Positions 51,726 through 61,064 are shown, counted from the first letter of the stretch. The stretch is DNA of 64,000 nucleotides from Clostridium transplantifaecale (GCF_900626075.1 NZ_UYZY01000006.1:186001-250000), one strand, 5' to 3'. A program made the numbers and translations. Notes: generated from the sequence alone by a model not told the origin.

Positions 51726-53012
51726 TTAATGAATAATTGATATGTAAACCGGTATCCATACACAGGAAACAACTGTCGAAATAAAAATCAGCGGCAGATT
51801 AAATTTCAGCATTTCCTTCATGTTGTAACCGCCCAGCTGATATGCCAGAAGCGAACTCGGAGATGCCAGAGGGGTGCTGAAGGATATCAGGCAGGAAGCA
51901 TCGATGGCAACGACAACGGGCAGTGCGCTCATGCCGTTCTGCACGCAGGCCAGGGCGCATATGGGGGTAAGAATATTTACCAGGGTCATATTGTCCATAA
52001 ACTGTGTGGCAACCGCACAGAAAATGAAAGTAACGGTTACCGCAACAATCATGTTTCCGCTGCCGTAAACCGGCGATAACAGCCCTGCCAGCATCTCACC
52101 GGCCCCGCTGTTGCCAAGCGCGGTGGAAATTGACAGCATAAAAGACATCATGAAAATCAGGGGCCAATTGACCGAAGCGTATGCTTCGCGCTCATCCACA
52201 AGGCGGAACAGCATCACAATCATCGCCGCCGCCAGAGAAACCTGCGTATTGGTGAGACCGATTTTACCGCATATACTCAACAGAACCATGGTGGCTAAGA
52301 AAATAGCATAGATAACATTCTGCTTCCACTGTGGAAGGGTACTCTTTTCCAGATTGCGGTTACCGTCCAGCATACTGCTTTGCCCAAGCCCCCGCTGAGG
52401 CAGGAGTTTCCATCCGTATAAAAGAATAAACAGAAAGATTGCTGCGGTACCCGGCATACGTACGAAGAACAGATCCCAGAATCCCAGTTCCTCCGTCACC
52501 CCTACACCGGCCATCAGCTGGTTTTTCAGAAGATACATGGCAGCACCCCCTCCGATAGGCAATGAAAGCAGCCCCGCCTGTGCTCCTACGGACGCCGGGA
52601 GCACCATAGCCGTTGGGGATACACCGGCTTCCTTAGCTAGAGCCATAGCCAGCGGAATCACGATAATCATGGAAGTGACGCCGCCCACAAACTGGCACAG
52701 AATGTAGGGTACGATCATAGTGACCGCCAGTAAAATTGTAATGCCTCCTCCTTTCGCCTTCCGGACCGTATCGGCAATGGCAGGCATGATGTCGGTTCTC
52801 ATCAGGGCTGCCGTTACAATCATCATGCAGACCATAACAATAATACTGCTGCTGACAAAATTGGCAAAGGCCTCCGCCTCCGTAATAACATGCGTAAACC
52901 AAAGAACCACAACTGCCGTCCCGCAGGCGATCGAGCCGGGAATCCTACCGGTCAAAAGACAGACGGCTACAAAAATAAAAGCAATCAGCGTGATAAGCAG
53001 GCTAATATTCAT
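51726..53012 (-). CDS. SLC13/ArsB-NhaD superfamily permease
   Basis: The 428-residue membrane protein has about eleven spans, with FVGGVTSMIIVIPLAMALAKE, MVLPASVGAQAGLLSLPIGGG and AIDASCLISFSTPLASPSSL. These match divalent anion/Na+ symporters of the SLC13 family (dicarboxylates, sulfate or similar). GGGGGA is 9 bases before the ATG at 53012. It forms an operon with the downstream MBL hydrolase; LysR (53178) is divergent from it. Confidence 0.87.
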   Translation of the reverse strand: MNISLLITLIAFIFVAVCLLTGRIPGSIACGTAVVVLWFTHVITEAEAFANFVSSSIIVMVCMMIVTAALMRTDIMPAIADTVRKAKGGGITILLAVTMIVPYILCQFVGGVTSMIIVIPLAMALAKEAGVSPTAMVLPASVGAQAGLLSLPIGGGAAMYLLKNQLMAGVGVTEELGFWDLFFVRMPGTAAIFLFILLYGWKLLPQRGLGQSSMLDGNRNLEKSTLPQWKQNVIYAIFLATMVLLSICGKIGLTNTQVSLAAAMIVMLFRLVDEREAYASVNWPLIFMMSFMLSISTALGNSGAGEMLAGLLSPVYGSGNMIVAVTVTFIFCAVATQFMDNMTLVNILTPICALACVQNGMSALPVVVAIDASCLISFSTPLASPSSLLAYQLGGYNMKEMLKFNLPLIFISTVVSCVWIPVYISIIH

Positions 53013-53177
53013 TACACGTTTCCCCCTTCGTAAAATAAGTTGATTTTTCATTAAAGTTTTTCATAAATAAGTGTCGACACATTCAACAAAATAAGTCTAT
53101 ACTTTTCCGTATATCTTTGCAATATTGCACAAATCATGATACTATATCATTAAAGTTATACTAAGGAGGGGAACTAT
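53013..53177. promoter_or_regulatory. Divergent control region: SLC13-MBL operon and LysR
   Basis: Plus strand promoter for LysR: TTGCAA (53117-53122), 17 bp, TACTAT (53140-53145). On the other side a perfect 10-bp palindrome GTGTCGACAC (53071-53080) lies near the SLC13 start, at a position where a LysR-type protein could bind. Confidence 0.6.
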
Positions 53178-54098
53178 ATGGAACTTACTCAGATTCGGTA
53201 TTTTTTGACGCTTGCGAGTCTGGAGCACGTGTCGGAAGCCGCCGGAATACTGGGAATATCACAGCCGGCTCTCAGCCGCAGCATCGCCGGCCTTGAGAAA
53301 GAACTGGGAGCAAGGCTGTTCGACAGGCGTGGAAACAGGATTTACCTGAACGCGTATGGCCATAATTTTATGCATTATGCTCAAAATTGTATTGACTCCC
53401 TGGACAGCGGCATCATAAGCGTAAAACAGTCCATGTATGACATGGTCGGCTCCATTCAGCTCATCTGCTATGCTTTTATTGGTGCAATTGAAGACAGTAT
53501 CGTAGAGTATACACGGCTCAATCCCAAAATAAGGCTGTCAATCTGCCAGCGCGGCCATGACGCTCCCTCTGCGGCCAGGGAACATGATTTCTATTTTCTT
53601 TCCGTCAATCCAAAATTGACGGATCTGGATACGGACAACTGGGTCTCCCAGCCTGTTATGACGGAATCAATCCGCCTTGTTATTTCTCCCGGATACCGCA
53701 CTTATCCGGATGATGTAACCGGGCTTAATATTGCCGATTTAAAGGAGGAGCAGTTTATCGGAATGCCGTTAGACAACAGCTTCACAAAAGATATTACCTA
53801 TTCACTCTGCCATGAATCTGGTTTTGCACCCAAAATCTTCTGCTCAACAGAAGATTTTTTGACAAAGGTGCGTCTGGTGGATGCTGGTCTGGCAATCGCA
53901 TTTCTTCCCGAATGCTGTCTTCCTGCCGTCCATAAACTGTCTCCCGCTACACGCAGTTTTACTATCCTGGATCACGACACCACCCGCACGCTCTATCTGA
54001 TGCGCCGCCGCAAAGCACAGATGACGGAGGTGGCAAAAGATTTCTGGAACTTTGTAATGGACTATTACAACGTTTCTGCTCCGGAATCCAGAGTATAA
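53178..54098 (+). CDS. LysR-family transcriptional regulator
   Basis: The 306-residue protein has the N-terminal winged helix (HVSEAAGILGISQPALSRSI at residues about 18-37) and a LysR effector domain. AAGGAGG lies about 8 bases before the ATG. It faces the SLC13-MBL operon across 165 bp, the classic layout of a LysR activator and its target. Confidence 0.92.
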   Translation: MELTQIRYFLTLASLEHVSEAAGILGISQPALSRSIAGLEKELGARLFDRRGNRIYLNAYGHNFMHYAQNCIDSLDSGIISVKQSMYDMVGSIQLICYAFIGAIEDSIVEYTRLNPKIRLSICQRGHDAPSAAREHDFYFLSVNPKLTDLDTDNWVSQPVMTESIRLVISPGYRTYPDDVTGLNIADLKEEQFIGMPLDNSFTKDITYSLCHESGFAPKIFCSTEDFLTKVRLVDAGLAIAFLPECCLPAVHKLSPATRSFTILDHDTTRTLYLMRRRKAQMTEVAKDFWNFVMDYYNVSAPESRV

Positions 54099-54105
54099 CC
54101 AGAAA

Positions 54106-54167
54106 CACCGGGCGCCTGCCCGGGTAGAATTCCATTTCATGAATCCAAACCCAAACAGCGCCCGGTG
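54106..54167. terminator. Long-loop dyad between LysR and oxidoreductase genes
   Basis: CACCGGGCGC (54106-54115) and GCGCCCGGTG (54158-54167) are perfectly complementary across a 42-base loop, placed between two convergent stop codons. No clear U-tract, so termination is uncertain. Confidence 0.4.
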
Positions 54168-54205
54168 CAGAACCGCCGTATCAATGAATCTCTGTTTTAC
54201 TCTTT

Positions 54206-56152
54206 CTATATATCCAGTCCGGCATGATAGCCCTGGTAAATCGCAGCCGTTATATTGCCCGGCCTGACGCAGTCGCCTATCTGGCGTACCACCGGCGCTG
54301 CGTCCAGAAGTGCGTTCACACTCTCCCGGTCCGACCTTTGTCCGACTGCGCAGACGACGGTTTTGCCCGAAACAAGCACTTCTCTGCCTTCGGGATCTTT
54401 ACAGAGCACACCGTCGGCAGTTACCTTTATGCCCTGATATCCCGTATGTGCCTCCACATATTCGTCTATCATCTTCATAAGAATCGGGCGGTGGCGGATA
54501 TTGGCGTCGGGGGCAAGCGTATCCCTCATCTCTACCAGATGAACCTTTTTGCCTTCCTGTGCAAAGTGGATTGCCGCCTCGCATCCGGCCAGCCCGCCGC
54601 CAAGAACCACAACCGAGCCGCCGACTTTCTCTTTCTCCAGGTAGTAATTATTTACAATTACCACGTTTTCTCCATCCATTCCAGGCAGCGGCGGTACGAT
54701 GGGCCTGGAACCGACTGCCAGAATCATGTAATCTGCATTGATTTTTTCCGCATATTCAGGAGTCACCTCCGTGCTGCGGCGGATTTCAACGCCCACCTCT
54801 TCCGCCTGCGCTTCCAGGGCCAGACCCAGCTCATACATCTCGCGCTTGAAGTCGATTGCCTGCTCACATTTTAAAATCCCGCCCATCTTGTCCGACTTTT
54901 CACAGAGAATCACTTCATGGCCCCGCTGTGCCGCCGTTACAGCAGCTTTCAGCCCTGCCACGCCGCCGCCCACAACCAGCACCTTTTTCTTTCGGGATGC
55001 CGGGAGCACTTCCGTACCCTCTGATTCGCGGCCGATTACCGGGTTTACCGTACAGCGGCGTGTCTGGGTCGTCGGGCGTTCCGCCATACAGGTGAAACAG
55101 CGGAGGCATTTTACAATCTTATCGTCCTCTCCCGCCGTTACCTTCTGCGGCAGATAGGGATCGGCCAGCAGGGCGCGTCCCATATATACGACATCCGCTT
55201 TTCCTGATGCAATAATTTCTTCCATCTGTGCCGGATCATTTAAAGCGCCAATGGTGGCCACCGGTTTCTTTACATGCTTTTTAATTTCTGCCGCAAGGTA
55301 TACATTGCAGCCATGTCCTGAGAACATGGACGGATGAGTGCGGAAAAATCCGAACTGATAGGAACCGGCCGATACATGGATCAGATCAACGTATGCTTCC
55401 ACTGCCTGTGCAATCCGGACTCCCTCGTCAATGTCGTATCCGCCCTCGAACAACTCGGATCCGCTCATACGGAACTCAATTGGAAACAGGGGACCGACCG
55501 CTTCCCTGACCGCTTTTAACACTTCGAGCGTAAACCGCATGCGGTTCTCAAAACAACCGCCGTACTCATCGATTCTATGGTTGAAGTAGGGGGATATGAA
55601 CTGGTTGAGGAGCCATGTATGTCCTCCATGAATCATAATCATTTCAAATCCTGCCCGTTTTGCCAGAACAGCCGTTTCGCCATAGCGTTTTACAATATCG
55701 GCAATCTGGCCTTTCGTAAGCGCTTTCACCTTCATTCCATCCGGGCGCACAGCGTCATCCGGCCCGAACTGGTTCAAACCCTGTTTCTTATTTTTGTCCG
55801 CCATATACGTACCTGCATACTGCCCGGAATGGGAAAATTCCACGCTTGGAACGGCCCCGTGTCTTTTAATGGAATCAGCGCAGAATGTAAATGCGGCCAG
55901 AGAGCCAACGGTGGCAATGTCTAAATGAAGCATATGGGAGCCGTCCGTCTCCGGGTGGACCACCAGCTCACTCATCGTCACGGCCGCTGCTCCGCCTTTT
56001 GCACGGAGCTCATAGAACGCGCGGGTCCGCTCTCCCGGGACACAGTCCTTATCGATATCGGTTGCCCCGATTGGGGATGCAAACATCCGGTTGCGGAATG
56101 TTACATTGCCAAGTGTAATTGGCTGGCATAAATGTGGATATTTTCGTTTCAT
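54206..56152 (-). CDS. NADH:flavin oxidoreductase, dienoyl-CoA reductase/BaiCD type
   Basis: The 648-residue protein has an N-terminal old-yellow-enzyme TIM barrel binding FMN (residues 1-340; IHGGHTWLLNQFISPYFNHR), a 4Fe-4S cluster site CLRCFTCMAERPTTQTRRC and a C-terminal FAD/NAD(P)H domain (VVGGGVAGLKAAVTAAQRGH; GGGLAGCEAAIHFA). This plan is shared by 2,4-dienoyl-CoA reductases, enal/enone reductases and the bile-acid BaiCD/BaiH enzymes; all reduce conjugated double bonds. The actual substrate cannot be told. Stand-alone gene with GAGAGGA before the ATG. Confidence 0.9.
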   Translation of the reverse strand: MKRKYPHLCQPITLGNVTFRNRMFASPIGATDIDKDCVPGERTRAFYELRAKGGAAAVTMSELVVHPETDGSHMLHLDIATVGSLAAFTFCADSIKRHGAVPSVEFSHSGQYAGTYMADKNKKQGLNQFGPDDAVRPDGMKVKALTKGQIADIVKRYGETAVLAKRAGFEMIMIHGGHTWLLNQFISPYFNHRIDEYGGCFENRMRFTLEVLKAVREAVGPLFPIEFRMSGSELFEGGYDIDEGVRIAQAVEAYVDLIHVSAGSYQFGFFRTHPSMFSGHGCNVYLAAEIKKHVKKPVATIGALNDPAQMEEIIASGKADVVYMGRALLADPYLPQKVTAGEDDKIVKCLRCFTCMAERPTTQTRRCTVNPVIGRESEGTEVLPASRKKKVLVVGGGVAGLKAAVTAAQRGHEVILCEKSDKMGGILKCEQAIDFKREMYELGLALEAQAEEVGVEIRRSTEVTPEYAEKINADYMILAVGSRPIVPPLPGMDGENVVIVNNYYLEKEKVGGSVVVLGGGLAGCEAAIHFAQEGKKVHLVEMRDTLAPDANIRHRPILMKMIDEYVEAHTGYQGIKVTADGVLCKDPEGREVLVSGKTVVCAVGQRSDRESVNALLDAAPVVRQIGDCVRPGNITAAIYQGYHAGLDI

Positions 56153-56222
56153 ATCTTTCTTTTCCTCTCTTTTCCGGCTGCATTTCCCATCGTGCCGGCC
56201 TGTTATTTATATTTTTATGGTT

Positions 56223-56909
56223 TTATATGTTTTCGGCATCATGTCCAACGTTTCCGCTCTGTCCGCAGACAGGAACCGCAAAGAGTGCGTTAAAAAGAAA
56301 TCCAAGCCTGCTCCCTATAAATCTTGCAATAAACCCAACCAGAACGGCGGCAATAACCGTCCCCTCCCTGACCCCCGATATCCTGCCGGCCAGCAGAAGA
56401 GATAATACCCCCGCGCCAATTGTCATTGAAACATCAAATGCAACCTTCGTCAGGCCAAATTCCCGTTTCCAGCGAAATACAATCGAGCGCACCAGTGACT
56501 CCCCGGGAAGCATGACAACGTCGGCCAGAATCTCCATATAAACGCCGGTACCAAGAACCAGGCATCCAATCACCAGACAAAAGAATTTCATTCCGTATAA
56601 CTCCGGTTGCAGAAAACTCAGCAGAGCCATACATAAATCAATAAAAATACCAAATGCAAATGCGACCGGAATCTGAAGAATATGTTCAAATTTGAAATTC
56701 TTTTGCAGAATCATAAGCTGAAGCCAGATTAATAGCAGACTGAACAGCACGGTAAATGTTCCCAGCGACAGGGAAAAGTTCATACTCAGTACATACGGTA
56801 TGGAGGATATTGGGGAAGTCCCCAAATTCGCCTTCGTTACTAAACTGACTCCCAGGGAATTCACAAGCAGCCCCAGTATAAAAATGATATATCGTTTTGT
56901 CTTTTCCAT
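56223..56909 (-). CDS. YczE/YitT-type five-span membrane protein
   Basis: The 228-residue membrane protein has about five to six spans and the opening RYIIFILGLLVNSLGVSLVT with ANLGTSPISSIPYVLS, typical of YczE/DUF6198 proteins whose substrates are unknown. Later MLPGESLVRSI matches. An in-frame GTG three codons upstream touches the ribosome site AAGAGG, so the ATG at 56909 is preferred. It is divergent from a PadR regulator and its promoter is overlapped by a PadR-type operator, so PadR probably represses it. Confidence 0.82.
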   Translation of the reverse strand: MEKTKRYIIFILGLLVNSLGVSLVTKANLGTSPISSIPYVLSMNFSLSLGTFTVLFSLLLIWLQLMILQKNFKFEHILQIPVAFAFGIFIDLCMALLSFLQPELYGMKFFCLVIGCLVLGTGVYMEILADVVMLPGESLVRSIVFRWKREFGLTKVAFDVSMTIGAGVLSLLLAGRISGVREGTVIAAVLVGFIARFIGSRLGFLFNALFAVPVCGQSGNVGHDAENI

Positions 56910-56973
56910 CTTATCCACCCTCTTAAAATCTTTCTGTCTTTATTTGTCTGCTGTAAAATGTCTTTCTGTTTTT

Positions 56974-57002
56974 ATAGTAACACCGCCTCTCTAACATGTC
57001 AA
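56974..57002 (-). promoter_or_regulatory. Promoter of the YczE gene
   Basis: Minus strand: consensus TTGACA (56997-57002), 17 bp, TACTAT (56974-56979). Confidence 0.75.
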
Positions 57003-57013
57003 TATAGACATGT
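56994..57013. promoter_or_regulatory. PadR-type operator
   Basis: ACATGTC-AATATA-GACATGT is a perfect dyad (7-bp arms) containing ATGT-N8-ACAT, the known PadR/LmrR-type half-site arrangement. It covers the -35 box of the YczE promoter. A second palindrome TACATGTA (57021-57028) lies between it and padR. Both are in the region shared with the divergent padR gene, indicating repression of YczE and self-regulation. Confidence 0.75.
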
Positions 57014-57104
57014 TTAAAAATACATGTATTAAATCTGGATTTAATTGTGCATCTATGCTATACTTTTTATAACAACTCCTCTTATGAAAGGACGGCGATC
57101 GATT

Positions 57105-57674
57105 ATGGGAACCTTACAATATGCAATACTCGGCCTTCTTAACCGCAAAGACATGACCGGATATGATTTATCAAAAGAATTTGAGGCCAATCTTTCCGAA
57201 TTCTGGAGCGCCAAACACAGCCAGATTTACCCGGAACTTAAGGCTCTGACTGATAATAAACTCGTGGAATTTAAAACTGAGATTTCAGGAAATGTGTTGG
57301 AGAAAAAGTTATATACGATTACCGATGCGGGAAAAGATAAATTACTGGAATGGGAAAAAACATTCTGCAAAATGAAGCCGGTACCAAAAGATGAATTTAA
57401 ACTGCAGCTATTCTTTTCCGACTGCCTTCCTGCCGGACAAAGAATACTGCTGCTGCAAAATCAGCTTTCCCAGCATCGGGAGCGTCTGATTCATCTCAAA
57501 AATAACTCGGAAAAGTTTGCTTCCGTCTCCAGGCTGGACGAAGCTGAATTTAGTGATTATATGGTGCTTTTAGGTGCGATCACACGGGAAGAAGGCACCT
57601 GTAACTGGTTAGAAACATGTATTCAGCTGTGTACCGAACGCTGCAAAAGGAATGACGGTTATTCCCCTAAATAA
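57105..57674 (+). CDS. PadR-family transcriptional regulator
   Basis: The 189-residue protein starts MGTLQYAILGLLNRKDMTGY and has the PadR winged helix (YDLSKEFEANLSEFWSAKHSQIYPELKAL-type, residues 15-85) followed by a helical dimerisation domain (VirR/AphA-like). PadR proteins respond to aromatic or toxic compounds and usually repress a neighbouring exporter. The longer frame to 57045 would begin inside the promoter; the ATG at 57105 fits the family start. A terminator follows at 57684-57709. Confidence 0.92.
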   Translation: MGTLQYAILGLLNRKDMTGYDLSKEFEANLSEFWSAKHSQIYPELKALTDNKLVEFKTEISGNVLEKKLYTITDAGKDKLLEWEKTFCKMKPVPKDEFKLQLFFSDCLPAGQRILLLQNQLSQHRERLIHLKNNSEKFASVSRLDEAEFSDYMVLLGAITREEGTCNWLETCIQLCTERCKRNDGYSPK

Positions 57675-57683
57675 AAGAATTCC

Positions 57684-57709
57684 ATCCGCTTTATCCAGGC
57701 GGATTTTTC
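57684..57709 (+). terminator. Terminator after padR
   Basis: ATCCGC (57684-57689) pairs with GCGGAT (57699-57704), followed by TTTTT. Confidence 0.75.
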
Positions 57710-57829
57710 GCCATAAGATGTTTTAATTTTTTTATATATTAATAGTTTATTCTTTTTCAATACTTTTTAGGATTTTTTTATGGAATGTCCATACTTTCAA
57801 CATAATTTACTGGCATAATATAAACATGA

Positions 57830-57977
57830 AAGTTAATTAAACTTTTTCATACTCATACCGGATGGTAATAACCGTCCGGCCCCCCTAAGCCAATTTCTTT
57901 TTTATATATACCTACCATTCCCAATTAAGAAAAGCAGACCTCCATCGGGCAACACCGATGGAGGTTCTGCTTTTCTT
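57830..57977 (+). ncRNA. Candidate small structured RNA, copy 2
   Basis: Non-coding plus-strand unit with possible promoter TTCAAC-17-TATAAA (57796-57824). It holds the same box as copy 1 (CTTTTTCATACTCATACCGG at 57842-57861), hairpin CCGGATGGT-AATA-ACCGTCCGG (57858-57879), and CCCCCCTAA. In place of an A-T pair in copy 1 there is a G-C pair here, and the loop is shorter, so pairing is kept while sequence changes. It ends at a strong hairpin (57927-57977). Confidence 0.7.
57927..57977. terminator. Bidirectional intrinsic terminator
   Basis: AAGAAAAGCAGACCTCCATC and its complement form a long stem (57927-57977, one bulged base) with T-rich ends on both strands. It can end both the small RNA (plus) and the zinc-ribbon protein gene (minus). 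Confidence 0.85.
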
Positions 57978-57987
57978 ATTGATATGC

Positions 57988-59019
57988 CTATTGATGTACC
58001 ACCTGCGCGGACTCTTCCATCCGTTCATCGGCCTCCAGCCAGACAGAGTACATGCCGTCATACGGATATCCGTATAGATACCAGTCGTCGCCATACAGCC
58101 ACAGCTCATCGTCATAATCTTCCGGATCCATACCAGGAAGAGTGCGCAGCGCTTCCTCCATCTCCTTTGCGGTTATACTTCTCACCGAATCGGAATCATC
58201 CATGATTTCTCCCAGCCTCATTGCCCATGATGTAACGAAATCAATATCGCTTCCGGAAATATAGAAATAGTGAACACGGCCGGTCGATGTGTCATAATTC
58301 AGCTCTATTTCACCGCCTGCCCCGGGGCTGGCCTCTTTGACATGGTATTTGTTCCCGCTTACGAAGGAAGTCTCCACGCGGCCGTCATCGTAAACATATT
58401 TCCGGTTGTCACTGTAACGCTCTATTTTTACCTCAATGCTGCCGAATTCGGAAATAAAATCGTCAATCGCTTCCTCGGCCCCGGTAACGGTTAACCCGGA
58501 ATGGGAATACCAGTCGCAGTCCGATTCTGCCGCCCTGGCCTCTTCCTCGCTCACCTCATATTCCTGGTACGTGCTGCCGTACCCGTCGTCCCAGTTATCT
58601 CCTCCGTCAGGCAGCTCCAGGATAAAACCGTCGCCGCCCGTTCCGTAGGGAACTCTCGGCTCTGCAAATATCACTCCTATTATCACAACCGCTGTCAATG
58701 CCGTGGCGATGATGACCGACGGAGGAAATCCGCCCCGCTGTCTCCCTCCTGCCGGATGATATCTCTGTGTTTCCGCCCTCCTGTATACTTGTCCCGGCGT
58801 TTTTTGCGGCATTTCTTCCCCGGGGGAAATATCGTCATACTGTCTTTCGCCCCCCGCCGGTGATTCTTTCACAGAGTAAGGGGATGCGTCGCCGCGGCTT
58901 TCATTCAGGTTATAGTTTCGCCCCTCGTATCTCGGCTGCCATACTATCTTCCTGCAGACCGGACAGAAGTTTCCCGGCTTAAGTTCTGTATCACAGACCG
59001 GGCAGATTTTCTTTTTCAT
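57988..59019 (-). CDS. Zinc-ribbon, single-span membrane protein with acidic exterior; unknown function
   Basis: The 343-residue protein starts MKKKICPVCDTELKPGNFCP, with a double C-x2-C zinc ribbon (Cys6, 9, 19, 22), a Glu/Gly/Arg-rich linker, a membrane span at about 101-120 and a very acidic extracytoplasmic part (GDGFILELPDGGDNWDDGYG, EVSEEEARAAESDCDWYS), with no catalytic motif. Zinc-ribbon plus one-span proteins are common and poorly known in Clostridia. It is a single gene with a strong terminator. Confidence 0.7.
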   Translation of the reverse strand: MKKKICPVCDTELKPGNFCPVCRKIVWQPRYEGRNYNLNESRGDASPYSVKESPAGGERQYDDISPGEEMPQKTPGQVYRRAETQRYHPAGGRQRGGFPPSVIIATALTAVVIIGVIFAEPRVPYGTGGDGFILELPDGGDNWDDGYGSTYQEYEVSEEEARAAESDCDWYSHSGLTVTGAEEAIDDFISEFGSIEVKIERYSDNRKYVYDDGRVETSFVSGNKYHVKEASPGAGGEIELNYDTSTGRVHYFYISGSDIDFVTSWAMRLGEIMDDSDSVRSITAKEMEEALRTLPGMDPEDYDDELWLYGDDWYLYGYPYDGMYSVWLEADERMEESAQVVHQ

Positions 59020-59132
59020 CCCTCTTCCCCTCCTCTACTGTAAGACGGTTTACGGTGTTTGAACCGACGGTTCTAATGCCACCGCCAGCATTTCCCGCTC
59101 TGCTTATTTAAACTTTTCTGATTTTTCCGGCG

Positions 59133-60689
59133 TTACTGGATTTTCAGGCTCCACTGGCTGCAGTCCCAGATTTTTGTGGCAAAACCCTCGTAAAAGTCAG
59201 GTTCATGGCAGATTAAAACAATATTACCCTTGTATTCCGTCAGGGCGCGTTTTAACTCTTCCTTTGCCTCCACATCCAGATGATTAGTCGGCTCGTCCAG
59301 AAGAAGCAGGTTTGACTCCCTGTTAATCAGTTTACATAACCTTACCTTCGCCTGCTCACCGCCGCTCAGAACCCGGACCTGGCTCTCGATATGTTTGGTA
59401 GTAAGGCCGCATTTTGCCAGGGCGGAACGAACCTGATACTGGGTATAGGAAGGAAATTCCTTCCAGATCTCCTCAATACAGGTAGTCGTATTACCCGGAG
59501 CCATCTCCTGCTCAAAATATCCGATATAGAGATAGTCACCCAAAGTCACCTTACCCTCCAGGGCGGGTATCAGTCCGAGAATGCTCTTTAAAAGCGTAGT
59601 TTTACCAATTCCGTTGGCGCCGGTCAGAACAATCTTCTCACCGCGCTCCATATAGAGGTCGAGCGGTTTGGAAAGCGGCTCATCGTATCCGATTACCAGT
59701 CCCTCTGTCTCAAAAATGCATTTTCCCGTGGCTCTTGCCTCCAGGAAATGGAATTCCGGCTTTGGTTTTTCCCTTGCCAGCTCAATCACATCCATCTTGT
59801 CCAGCTTCTTCTGGCGTGACATTGCCATATTTCTCGTGGCAACTCTGGCCTTATTTCTTGCAACAAAATCCTGGAGCTGGGAAATTTCCTGCTGCTGTTT
59901 CTTATAAGCAGCTTCCAGCTGGCTCTTCCTCACCTCATACACTTCCTGGAACTTATCATAATCTCCCACATACCGGTCAAGGCGCTGGTTTTCCATGTGG
60001 TAAATGATATTGATTACGCTGTTCAGGAACGGAATGTCATGGGAAATCAGAATAAAGGCATTTTCATATTCCAGCAGGTAGCGTTTCAGCCATTCAATGT
60101 GCTGTACATCCAGATAGTTGGTCGGCTCGTCCAGGAGCAGGATATCCGGCTTCTCCAGGAGAAGTTTACCCAGAAGGACCTTGGTTCTCTGGCCTCCGCT
60201 CAGATCGGTTACATCCTTGTCCAGACCGATGTCCGTAAGTCCCAGGGCGCGTCCGACCTCCTCCACCTTGGCATCGATGGAATAGAAGTCGTGGTTCATC
60301 AAAAGGTCCTGGATAGTTCCCAGTTCCTCCATCATCGCATTCATCTCATCCTCAGGCGCATCACCCAGGTGATCGCAGATGTCGTTCATCTGTCCCTCCA
60401 GTTCAAACAGGAAGGCGAATGCATTCTTTAGAACATCCCTGATTGTCATTCCCTTTTCCAGAACCGTATGCTGATCCAGATAACCGATGCGGACCCTCTT
60501 GGCCCACTCTACTTTCCCCTCATCCGGCTGCAGTTTGCCGGTGATAATATTCATGAACGTGGATTTTCCTTCTCCGTTCGCTCCGATCAGGCCGATATGC
60601 TCCCCTTTCAGCAGCCGGAAAGATACATCCTGAAAAATTGCTCTGTCGCCAAATCCGTGGCTCAAATGTTCTACGTTTAAAATACTCAT
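59133..60689 (-). CDS. ABC-F family ATPase
   Basis: The 518-residue protein has two nucleotide-binding domains without membrane parts: Walker A GANGEGKSTFMNII and GANGIGKTTLLKSI, signatures LSGGQRTKVLLGK and LSGGEQAKVRLCK, and Walker B LLLDEPTNYLD and LLLDEPTNHLD, joined by a charged linker (about 240-300). ABC-F proteins act on the ribosome (translation or antibiotic protection). It is of the YkpA/YbiT-like length and lacks a long C-terminal extension. GAGGAG precedes the ATG. Confidence 0.92.
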   Translation of the reverse strand: MSILNVEHLSHGFGDRAIFQDVSFRLLKGEHIGLIGANGEGKSTFMNIITGKLQPDEGKVEWAKRVRIGYLDQHTVLEKGMTIRDVLKNAFAFLFELEGQMNDICDHLGDAPEDEMNAMMEELGTIQDLLMNHDFYSIDAKVEEVGRALGLTDIGLDKDVTDLSGGQRTKVLLGKLLLEKPDILLLDEPTNYLDVQHIEWLKRYLLEYENAFILISHDIPFLNSVINIIYHMENQRLDRYVGDYDKFQEVYEVRKSQLEAAYKKQQQEISQLQDFVARNKARVATRNMAMSRQKKLDKMDVIELAREKPKPEFHFLEARATGKCIFETEGLVIGYDEPLSKPLDLYMERGEKIVLTGANGIGKTTLLKSILGLIPALEGKVTLGDYLYIGYFEQEMAPGNTTTCIEEIWKEFPSYTQYQVRSALAKCGLTTKHIESQVRVLSGGEQAKVRLCKLINRESNLLLLDEPTNHLDVEAKEELKRALTEYKGNIVLICHEPDFYEGFATKIWDCSQWSLKIQ

Positions 60690-60825
60690 TTTATAAACTC
60701 CTCGATTTATATCAGGGACAGACCCCCGCTAATTGGGGATTCCGGCGCCTGTTTTTTTCTTTTTTGGGTTTCCACCTCACCATTCTACATGACAAAGCGG
60801 GATGATGCAAGTGGGAATGATGATT

Positions 60826-60972
60826 GGGACGGGGGTGAGTGGGAGGCGATGAGTCTTCAGGGTGCACAGACGGCCCGGCGGGGGATACGGGCAGAAAAGA
60901 TTTCCTATGGGAACCGCTCCCGCCGGACCGCCTGCGCACCCTGAAGACGCCTAGGCTAATGTCCCCCGTCCC
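60826..60972. repeat. Single-hairpin relative of the giant-hairpin element
   Basis: A 147-bp hairpin: GGGACGGGGG (60826-60835) with CCCCCGTCCC (60963-60972), GTCTTCAGGGTGC with GCACCCTGAAGAC inside, and a core GGGCAGAAAAGATTTCCTAT that matches the core of hairpins A and B elsewhere. The stem GTCTTCAGGGTGC differs from GTCTTCAGTCCCG but is again self-complementary. It lacks the second hairpin and the terminal repeats, so it looks like one module. Confidence 0.7.
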
Positions 60973-61064
60973 CGGCCGGGAGCGGCTGTGTTACCTGCTG
61001 TTATAGGAATGGGATTTGTAGAAAATTATGGATATGTGGACGTTAAAAAATAGGTCGGGGGATT

